A DNA stretch of 64,000 bases from Liolophura sinensis (taxonomy: Eukaryota > Mollusca > Polyplacophora > Chitonida > Chitonidae). Location of the stretch: positions 18,722,001 to 18,786,000 of the forward strand of contig NC_088307.1 in the NCBI RefSeq assembly GCF_032854445.1, written 5' to 3'. Made by a program: the position numbers and the translations under genes. The notes beneath the pieces were generated by a model, which was given only the letters and a program-made list of their open reading frames with translations, was not told the DNA's origin and did not search any database. Position 1 is the stretch's first letter. The number at the start of each line of letters is the position of its first letter. Shown one piece after another: positions 36,160 to 46,200 of this stretch.

Positions 36160-37584
36160 CAACTGTGGACTAACATTGTTGTATATACACAACGATGTAG
36201 AAATTTGAAAAAGTTTCATTGTTTTTTTTCTTTTGTTTTTGTTTTTTTTTTTATATACCTGTTCTCCACATTAGAACAATCAACTTTTTACCTATACATA
36301 CATACAAGTCATCTGTAGCAACTGGCCCTGGCCCCATTTCAAACAGCAGTTGTAAGCAAAGTGATTTCAACTTTAAATGAGAAGAAAAAACAAAAATGAT
36401 GCAGACTTCACATGAAAGAGTGTGAAAAGTTATTTGTACATGTGGTCTTCAATATGTTTTTCAGATTTTTGCAAGGAGAAAAGGACATATGAAAATAATT
36501 TTTGTAAGGTGATATTTGGGACCATCATTTGGAATGCATCAAAGGGTTCAAAATGAGGGTGAGACTCATGTTCAATAAACATATCTGAATGTAAATATGT
36601 TGTCTATACCATTTGCTGTCTTTAACACATGGTAAAATCTAAAGTCTGACAATATATGAGAACATATAAAGATATAAATGTGACCAATATACATATAATA
36701 TGCATATACCAAGAGGCGATCCCCAAAAACCCATGCATAATTATTTTCAAATGTCTTTTTCTCCTAAAATAAAAATCGAAAAATAATTAAGGAAACATTT
36801 CAAAAAAAAAAAAATTTCAAACTCTTTTATTTGAAGTTTACATCATTTTTGAAGGTACCATAATCCAAGTCAATACCCCATATATAAAGACGAATACTTG
36901 TACACCTATTACATGACTTTAATGGGGGATTGAAAGTAAATCTGGTATTAAAAAACGTTTTTCCCTAAAATGCATAGGTGTCCATGTTATTGATTGTAAA
37001 TATCCCAATAAAGCACCTTGCATGGGTTGGCCTGTCACGTACATGACCCTGCATCTACATCCTGATATACACATGCAGTCCAATTAACCTGCATATGTCT
37101 ACATATACTGTAAATCTTCAACTGTTTCAACCTCTAAAGCACTTTTTTTCTTCAGTGGAATTTGTGCATACACAGGTTATGACACTGATATTGAAATCAT
37201 TTGTGTGTGGCACCAGAAATGCAAGCTTCATAAAACTGTGCAAATTAGACCTTTACACCTCAAAATTAGACCTTTACACCTCATAGTTCTATCAGAATGT
37301 TTCAACTATTGGTCACAGAGGTACTGTGTTTACACCTGAGATAAACAACATAGAGGGAAGTTAATTGTTGACATCACTTTTTAACCATTGACAGAAACCA
37401 TGCATAACACAGAATAGCGATTAAAAGATACAAAATGTGCCTCAAAAATGGAAATTTTAAGAAAGAAATAAAGCATAACTTTCTTCACTTCCCTTGAGCC
37501 ATAACCTTTGTTTAAAAGTTCCTTTTTAATTTGTGTTTACACATGACAAGTCTGGCAATCTCTGAGAAATGACACAAACATGTT
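35247..37584. other. Intergenic DNA with a TA microsatellite
   Basis: Contains the TA run listed at 36106 and T-rich tracts near 36,230. A 17-bp direct repeat (AAATTAGACCTTTACACCTC region) sits at 37,243-37,282. No gene was seen. Confidence 0.4.
36106..36158. repeat. TA microsatellite, 53 bp
   Basis: About 26 uninterrupted TA dinucleotides; the minus-strand YIYIYI frame over it is spurious. Confidence 0.97.
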
Positions 37585-37585
37585 A

Positions 37586-38300
37586 CAACCAAGCGAGGAT
37601 TGTGGAATAAACAGTAACCAGGGCTACAGCCAAGCCAGGAATGTAGAGTAAACAGTAACCAGGGCTACAACCAAGCCAGGAATGTAGAGTAAACAGTAAC
37701 CAGGGCTACACCCAAGCCAGGAATGTGGAATAAACAGTAACCAGGATTACAACCAAGCCAGGAATGTGGAATGAACAGTAACCAGGGTTACAACCAAGCC
37801 AGGGATGTGGAGTAAACAGTAACCAGGGCTACAGCCAAGCCAGGAATGTGGAATAAACAGTAACCAGGGTTACAACCAAGTCAGGAATGTAGAGTAAACA
37901 GTAACCAGGGCTACAGCCAAGCCAGGAATGTGGAATAAACAGTAACCAGGGTTACAACCAAGTCAGGAATGTGGAATAAACAGTAACCAGGGCTACAGCC
38001 AAGCCAGGAATGTGGAATAAACAGTAACCAGGGCTACACCCAAGCCAGGAATGTGGAGTAAACAATAACCAGGGTTACAACCAAGTCAGGAATGTGGAAT
38101 AAACAGTAACCTGGGCTATACCCAAGCCAGGAATGTGGAATAAACAGTAACCAGGGTTACAACCAAGTCAGGAATGTGGAATAAACAGTAACCAGGGTTA
38201 CAACCAAATCAGGAATGTGGAATAAACAGTAACCAGGGCTACACCCAAGCCAGGAATGTGGAGTAAACAGTAACCAGGGCTACAACCAAGGGTTGAATGT
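37586..38300 (+). repeat. 41-bp tandem array, about 17 units
   Basis: The unit is GGGCTACAGCCAAGCCAGGA followed by ATGTGGAATAAACAGTAACC and A, repeating every 41 bp. Main variants are GTAGAGTAA/GTGGAATAA, GGCTAC/GGTTAC and CAAGCC/CAAGTC, intermixed along the array. Confidence 0.93.
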
Positions 38301-38749
38301 AAGGTTAAGGTAAAAGGCTGGGACTCTCCAGGATATTCCCTTCCCATGAATGACTGTTCATGATTGGAAGCACAACCTTTATATAAACCTATAAATATTT
38401 AACCACTTGGCTTAAAAAACAAACACCAAAAAAAACACCAAGCTGTTTCATAACATTTCATTGACGTTTATCGATAAAACCAAGAAAATCACAACCATCA
38501 ACAGCATAAATTTCTCAGCTCATTTTTAAGCAAGAAAACCCCCCCCATCAACATATCAAGAATGTCACAAGAATGTCAAATCCAAATAAGAGATTTTGCT
38601 TATATGAGCATAGCATGTATGAGATAAAATTCACAGAGTATTTTACAATAACATAAAAATCATTATATAAGTTCACATGAAACTTTTTTTACCAATAACA
38701 TAATAAGCAGTACACAAAGCTCTATGTAACATCTGAATGAAAAAAGATC
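38301..38749. other. Intergenic DNA, nothing recognised
   Basis: AT-rich spacer between an array and a MITE. Confidence 0.4.
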
Positions 38750-38932
38750 TTAAAGGGATACAGAATCGATGCTAATTGGCTCACAGTAGAGATAAGATTT
38801 CCTGGGTTAAACACTCCAGCTTTGGTCACAGGTGAATAAGTCTGCTATATCTAAAATTTAGCTAAGGCTCAGCAGAGTCTGGTAACCTTTCTCTCACTCT
38901 AGCCAATCAGAAATGATTCTGTATCCCTTTAA
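38750..38932. mobile_element. TTAA-flanked MITE, copy 2
   Basis: Left TTAAAGGGATACAGAATCGA and right (read inverted) TTAAAGGGATACAGAATCAT are inverted ends. CTAATTGGCT inside the left end pairs with AGCCAATCAG inside the right. Same family and length (183 bp) as 25749-25933. Confidence 0.85.
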
Positions 38933-39944
38933 GAGAAAGTTGCTATACAAAAGTAGGCCTATAATGAAGAGTTTTTCACTTACAGGACAGCCGTGAATTT
39001 TATAGGTGGTGAACCTGAGCAACCAGCACTGGCCTTTGGTGAATTACTGTTAACATTTCACAGAATTTCACTCACGAGCTGAAGTAAAAGCCTATTGGCG
39101 GAAGACACATGATTTACACTTTACTGCATGTAACGCCACCACCCAAATGACCTTAAAGGGGCTGTTGAACAAGTGGGTAAAGGGAATCTCGACAGATTCC
39201 TTGTGGGCGATTTCAGAGAACTCACACCTCATGAATAACAGCGAATGAAAGACAATTTTTTCTCGCACTTATCAAAATATACAACAACACAACAGTTAGA
39301 AATGGCCCTATTTTCTTGGCACGTTGTAATACCGTAAAAGACCATCACAGACCATCACATAGAAAAGCGCTTTGGATCTGTATTCCCAAAAATTAACAAT
39401 AATTTACACAATAATTTCACAGAGTATTGTAAATTGTAAACCTGTTTCCAAAATGCAATAGGACTTACATGAAACCCTATGCAAAATATATTTAAGGAGG
39501 TCTTTGAAAGTTATCCCAGTACTTTCACAGCATTTCTTGTCTATATTGTTTATTTCTACAAATTATATTACATGTCAAGTCGTCTTGTGCGTGTAATAAA
39601 ATGGAGAAATGAAACGACAAGTCAATGACATTGTAATCAATTTTATCTTTTCAGAAATTAGGAAAACACATTTGTGAACGAAAAAAAAAAAAAGAAAAAT
39701 GAAAAAAAAAATTACCATTTTGTACACAAGATTTTAAAAAAACTTGACTAGTAAGTTGTTCTTTCCTGCTCTTATCTACTAAACCACTCCATTTTTCCAT
39801 TCGATTTGCATATATCATGTACATTACTAAAAGTTCTTATAAAACAACTTATCAGCACAGGCATCAGTAGCAGGTAATCCATCTCATACAGAGCATAAAT
39901 TCTTGTGACAGTTGGGGCAAGCAACAAGAACATAATATGATTAG
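38933..39944. other. Intergenic DNA, nothing recognised
   Basis: A-rich run near 39,680-39,710; otherwise featureless. Confidence 0.4.
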
Positions 39945-40003
39945 ATTGTTAAGTATGATGTTAAACCCCAAGCACTCACTCACTCACTCACTCACTCAAA
40001 ATA
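39945..40003 (+). mobile_element. SINE-B tail fragment
   Basis: TGTTAAGTATGATGTTAAAC, CCCAAGCACTCACTCACTCA: the 3' end only. Confidence 0.8.
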
Positions 40004-40696
40004 TGATTAGCTAATGCTCAAGTTCAATCTCAAAGTCACTGACTAGTATATACTGGCAGAGTTGAAACAGAAGAAAAATTAGAAGTTTACCTACAAAAAA
40101 ATGTGTTCAGAAACCTAGCCTTGAATTTATAAAACCTCATAGTTAAATTGCTTTTTATTTTTTTTCAAATCAAGGTTAACAGTCCTAAACATGTTACACT
40201 TCATGCTAATTAACGTGTGGCCAATTAAACATTGCATATCAGTATATCACAAGTTAGCATTATTACCGGCGCTTTACATTTGTGTACATTGACTTGGATA
40301 TTAACATGGCTACATGAAACAACAACAACAAAAAGGAAGTTTAGAATACCTGGTATACAATGGTTGAAGTGCAGGCTATAATCACTAAGATCATTGGTTC
40401 TAACAATCAGAATGTACTGGTTATCTGCAACAATTTCAATGGGAGTTTTACTTTGGTCCTTCAGTAGGACTGCAAAAGCTACAACCTTGTAGACCATTAG
40501 TTTAAAACCCCAAAGGATCACACGCAATAAAAAGATGTATTGTTCACAGATAATGGTAGGCGTTAAGAATTTACCAAAAAAATCTCGTGCATACACTTAC
40601 TGATTCGTCCATAGCAAAATATATTCATTCAGGCTACATACTTAAAAAGAAAATAAGCTTAAAACAAGTAATCATACATATTACTGTAAGGATACT
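40004..40696. other. Intergenic DNA, no gene supported
   Basis: The 123-codon minus-strand frame at 40,225-40,596 has no recognisable domain and no splice-linked neighbours. Confidence 0.4.
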
Positions 40697-40850
40697 GAAT
40701 TTATTGATTTATTTGATTGGTGTTTTACACCATACTTAAGGGTATTTTACTTATCATTATAGTCGGAGGAAACCAGGCAGGGTACTGAGGAAACCCGCGG
40801 TCTGAAACCTGGATGATCATCCGCTGTCTCTTGGGAGACTTTCCCATGAC
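40697..40850 (-). mobile_element. SINE-A, diverged copy
   Basis: TTATTTGATTGGTGTTTTAC, ACCATACTTAAGGGTATTTT and GAGGAAACCAGGCAGGGTAC follow SINE-A minus-strand order, with decay and internal deletion. Confidence 0.75.
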
Positions 40851-40869
40851 GAGGATACTAAAAGACGGC

Positions 40870-41275
40870 TCAACTCTCTCGTTCACCTAGTCAAAGTTAA
40901 GCTGGTTTAAATCTGAAAGTGGCTTTGAGCCATTTTGACATCACTAGTGTGAACGCAGAGGGAGGGGCATTTAATCCGGTGTATTTGCCCCAGCTTTCAA
41001 CGTGGCTTTAAGCCTGTTTCAGGTCTTAAGCCAGTTTATCTGCGTTGTGTGTGAATGGTAACTAGATTAAATGCCCCAGATATGTGGAGGTCAGGATGAC
41101 GTTGCACCTACTAAACGAGTTTAAATGTGACCATGTGAATGGGCAAATTCCTGAACTGGCTTAAATCCGGCTTGACCACATGGTCATGTGAACGCACGCA
41201 TTTGTACAACTCGCTTCGATTAAAACCGGCTCAGATTTGATGCGGATTAAATTTTGCCCATGTGAATTGGGTATT
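40870..41275. repeat. Possible decayed fold-back element
   Basis: GGGGCATTTAATCC (40,975) and AGATTAAATGCCCC (41,073) are inverted. GTGTGAACGCAGAG opposes CTGCGTTGTGTGTG. GACCATGTGAATGGG and CCCATGTGAATTGGG recur. The layout suggests a non-autonomous DNA element, but ends are unclear. Confidence 0.4.
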
Positions 41276-42628
41276 AGTTTCCTCTATGTTTAGTGTCAAA
41301 TCCAATATTGTCATGATAATTTTGTATTACTGCAAACACTGCTAAAAGTAATGGACACGTGTAAAAAACTTGTTTAATGGAAAAAAGAAAGTAACGAAAA
41401 CATAACGATAACAATGTGAACATCTGCAAAGAAGCTGTTTAGCACCAGTCAATAAAACAGCACTTTTCATGAACAAAAAGATAAGTTGCCACCCTCTGGG
41501 TTTGAACCGCTTATCAAAATCCACATAACTCCTAAGGAAAATATACCGATAGAAAAGTCATGCACAAATCCTGCACTGCTTCAACTGTGACATCATAACA
41601 ATACATATTACAATAACACCTTCAAGAAAATAAACATCTAAAACCCTTTCACACAGAAATTCACCTCACAAATTCAACAAAATATTATACGTGAATCAAA
41701 CTTTACATCTCAGATTTTGCATTGCTTAATCGAAGTGACTACTTAGTTTTAAAGGCTTTAAGCCTACCATTTCTGTTCAAATTTTAAAATATGTTTTTCC
41801 GCTATTTTTCGGGTATTTCTATATTATCTCTCCTACATGCATGTTAATTTGGTCATAATAGGTCTTCCCATAAACATTAAGTTAGATCCCCACCCCACCC
41901 CTTCCAGGATAAACCTATCTTCAACTTAACTGTCCCAAATATCCTGAACTGACCGAATAATGAATGGACAGTCAATAAAATAGGATTAAACATATGAATG
42001 CAAAACTTCAGTTATATTCATAAAGTACTTAAAAAAAATTCCATTAACCTTGATTTTAATAGGAAAAAAAAGGACATGAAGGTTACAGCTTTTATAATTT
42101 CTGGTTGTAACTATTCAAACAGAACAAATCCAGGAACATCCCCCTTGTGTTATTGTGCTTTACATGTCTGCAAAAACCCGAGCTGAAAACAATTTTTAAC
42201 ATTTTACTTAACATTGATTCTAATACAAAATGCAGTAAGAATTTTGTAATTTACATTTTGTAATGCAGTAGTTTTGGAGACACAACACGTAATAGTTACC
42301 TTAACATTGCTTTCACTGTTCTTGGACTGTTCTGATACGCATTATATTGCACAAGCTATGCCTGTACTTTGTACAGCGAGGCTAAAAAAACTTTGAGATG
42401 TTAATTATGTCCCTATTATGTAACTTATTATGTAACAATCTGTACACTGCAGTTTTTGGAATGAAAATACATATACAGTGTAATTCAGTGAAAAAATAAA
42501 AAGCTTTTCACTCCTTCCCAGCAAGAGAATACGCTCAGGGGAAACAACCCTTAAAACATCCCAACTGGATGTATCTTATCATGCATTCAGGCTAACTAAG
42601 GGAAGTAACCACATAACCCATAATCTTG
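41276..42628. other. Downstream of copper transporter; may include its 3'UTR
   Basis: AT-rich sequence without arrays. A minus-strand ATTAAA at 42055-42060 is one possible poly(A) signal. The extent of any 3'UTR cannot be settled here. Confidence 0.35.
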
Positions 42629-42765
42629 TTATGACATGACCCGTCCACACAATGAAGGCACTTCGTTTCTGCTTGAATCTGGTGAATGGGTAATGATTCT
42701 TTTTGAGGACTGTGATTGGATGGAAGCCCGCACAGCCCCATGGATGTAATAACTGATGCCAGAAC
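42629..42765 (-). CDS. Copper transporter coding exon 5: third segment and C-terminus
   Basis: This exon encodes SGISYYIHGAVRASIQSQSS and a polar tail ending GRVMS, then TAA at 42629-42631. The G-x-G-x-x-Y-Y pattern fits the end of the third segment. A possible poly(A) signal ATTAAA lies at 42055-42060 on the minus strand, unconfirmed. Confidence 0.87.
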
Positions 42766-43240
42766 CTAGAAAAAAAAACACATCCACATGATAAAAATGG
42801 ACGTTAACAATGACAGAAAAATATGGCAGAGCTTATAAAGGGTCATAAAAAATGTTACCTCTCTTTGACACAAGTACAAATGTTTCACTTACATTTACTT
42901 TAACATTTTTTGGTTATATGTAGAGACTGATTCCTTATAGCAGGCCAGTTCTAATGTCAATATTCATCTATTTGAAGTGTCAGACAAGAACAGACAGGAA
43001 TCCCCACCTAAACACTTAACAGAAGGATTAAATTGGGGAGGCTACCCAATCAGGAGTTACCTACCCTGAGTGTGCATATATGGAACAGGTTATCTCCCTT
43101 GATCCACATGGATTATTCCACTCTATTCCATTTCATAATCTTACTGTCCCTTTCTTATTGGAAGTAGAAGCCAAACATATTATGTCATAGTTCTTTCAAA
43201 TTAGCTTTGATGTTTGATGTACGGATTCAGAAAAGAGCAA

Positions 43241-43273
<33 letters not shown>

Positions 43274-46200
43274 GATAGGTTTTACGCCGTACTCAAGAAT
43301 ATTTCACTTATACGACGGCGGCCAGCATTATGGTGGGCGGAAACCGGGCACAGCCCGGGGGAAACCCACGACCATCCGCAGGTTGCTGGCAGACCTTCCC
43401 ACATACGGCCGGAGAGGAAGCCAGAATGAGCTGGACTTGAACTCACAGCGACCGCATTGGTGAGAGACTCTTGGGTCATTACGCTGCGCTAGCGCGCTAA
43501 CCAAACTGAGCCACGGAGGCCCCGAGCAATTTGAAAAATATCAGCAAGTCAATCTCCTTGAATACAAGCATATCAAATTTTTACAAAACATATGGCATAA
43601 AAAATATATATTTATTTCAATGATGCTTCACCCTGTCATTAAATATAAACTTAAGCTAAATCAAACTGAAGTAAGATAAAACAGACTTATTCCCTGTTGT
43701 ACTATTTTTGCATTCTGTTTCAAGCTACTTGTACATCCTAGTTTCAGTGGGTTTCATGTAAGGTCAGTAGTACTGAATACGTGTGCAAACTATCTCCACT
43801 CCTTTGTTCAGTGCCTGTAACTTCCATCAACATGTTACCAGTGTTATGCATATGTAACAGGCAGTAGTGAAATGTCGACTTACCCACAGCAACTGAAAGC
43901 CCCACCCATAAGCTGTAAGACATCACTGCCAACATGATTGTGTAGGCTAAGGCTGTGTTCAGTATGTGTATTAAGGTCTCTACTACATGGAACTTAAGCC
44001 TGCAAAGAAAAAAAAAATGTTACATTATTTATTTATTTGACTGGTGTTTTACGCCGTACTCAAGAATATTTCACTTATACGACGGCGACCAGCATTATGG
44101 TAGGTGGAAACCGGGGGAAACCCTTGACCATCCGAAGGTTGCTGGAATACCTTCCCACCTACTTCTGGAGAGGAAAAAAAAGGTTACCGGTGACATATAT
44201 AATGATATATATTTCAAGGAGAGACCCAAGGATGAACTACACAAAAGGTCCCAATGGCAGTAGAAGACACTGCTTTCTTCTTCTTTGGACATTATACTTT
44301 CAGGCAAGATGGAATTTTACGAGTCCCTGATGGTTACCACAATTCTTCTAAAATTTGGGACAGATATAAGTTGTGTTGAAAGTAGAATAGTACACTTCTG
44401 TACCAGCTTTTTGGAAAAGTACAGATATGAGCATGTTGTTCGTTAGATGGTCTAACCATGTGAGAAAAAAGAAACTCAGTATTCCTGCTAGAATTACATA
44501 TATTTATATGCTAAAATGAGCAGACCAGGTGTTCCAAATGTTAGAAGAAAAAGGTATTCTTTCAAAATGTTCACAATTTTTGAAACCATTTAGATGTTAG
44601 GCTGTAATTCTTTGACCATCTTGCCTGTTTGCAAAGGTGTCTATTCAAGTATACTCAGAGTGAGTGAGTGAGTGAGTGAGTGAGTGAGTGAGTGAGTGAG
44701 TGTTTGGGGATTAACGTTGTACTCAGCATACTCTAAATGCATTATTCTATGTAGACTGATTAAACTATAGTTTTTGTGAAGCCCTGAAACTGGCCACCTC
44801 CAACCAATGTAGTTTTTTTTTGTCTCCATAATGAAATTAGAAATGTGCAAAAATGGCACTGAAAGTTGCTCTTTCATACGCAAAGAGGTTGAGGGATTAG
44901 AGAATTATAATCTGAGTGAGTGAGTGAGTGAGTGCTTGGGGTTTAACGTCGTACTCAACAATAATTATAATCTGTGGATGGGTGTTTAGCATGACCACTC
45001 AGACCCAAGCTAAACTGAACTTACCACTGGTCTCTTGTAACTGAAGAGTAATATGCAGTTTGTCTACAAAATGTCATTGCAAATTCAGAAATGAACAAAA
45101 GACTATACATTCTAGGCCCAAATTACTATAGGTGAGAAGGGTTCCCCATTTTGGCACATTTTAAATTCAACACCTTGCCTACTGTAGGTTTAATATATTT
45201 TCAGTAGTAATTTTGGAGTAGTGGTTCAAAATTCTGCATAAATAAAATTTCTAAAACTTACCTACATTTCATGAAAATACAGCTACTAAATTGAGATTCT
45301 CATTTAAAACATACATAAACTTTGCATAATTCTTACACTAAAAAGCAAGGCATTACAATCTCCCTTCATGGGTCATCTGATTATTGAGTATTGAGGCTCA
45401 ACACTGTGAGTTGAAATCTTTTTTTGTCCCAGTCTAATTCAGATTTTTGAAATCGTATAAATCTGATGATGTTGGGATATACAAATAATTCATTTATGCA
45501 TTATAATATGATACACGTGTATCACGTTACAAATGAAGGAACCATAGAACTGTCTTTATTCAATTGTCTTTTTCAAAAATTTCATAATCACTATCACATT
45601 TTAATTTGGAGGAACAATTTTCAGAACAAGAAATATGTCACACAGGATTTTTCACCCCAGATGACATCCTCCTCTGTGACACTGCATATATTTTATTTGT
45701 GCAATCAAAATCCATTCATAGGAGTGGTCAAATTGCCCTTCATTATCACGAATTTCATTTCAGAAAAGATCATGACATGGACTCGTGTTGATGGTTCAGT
45801 CGTATCATTTCGAAGAAAATTCTCATTAATCTCAAGATTTCTCATTACATGACCTTCATTTCCTTGATTTCGTCTACTCAATACATTCCAAACTCCATGC
45901 CGGTCTTATGGTACCTTCTCCTCTTGATCTCTGTAATGTTGGCAGGGATTATCAATGAGGACAGTAATGGAGATCGGTCCTGGACGTTGTCATTGGTCTG
46001 GGAGATGGTCAGTGGGTTCTGTCCAGACTTCACATGCAGATAGAGCACTAGTGTCTTCAGAGTGTCCAGCAAGATACAAACAGCCATCACAGCCACACAG
46101 ATCACTGCAACACCTGTAGAGAGATTGAGAAGAAAAGCAGTTCCTCAAACTTGTATGTAATAATCTAAATAAGAGATTTTGCCTGACATGTTAAAGAGAG

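Noticed and set aside
36034-36219. Minus-strand open frame with YIYIYI run
   Set aside because: Direct translation of the TA microsatellite.
40225-40596. 123-codon minus-strand open frame
   Set aside because: No recognisable domain, no conserved motif and no splice partners; length is not exceptional in AT-rich DNA.
43214-43479. Overlapping open frames around a poly-T tract
   Set aside because: They are translations of an inserted SINE-A, seen at every full copy of that family.
43440-43523. Possible tRNA gene on the minus strand
   Set aside because: Same reason: tRNA-derived head of SINE-A, repeated at other loci with the same 3' body.
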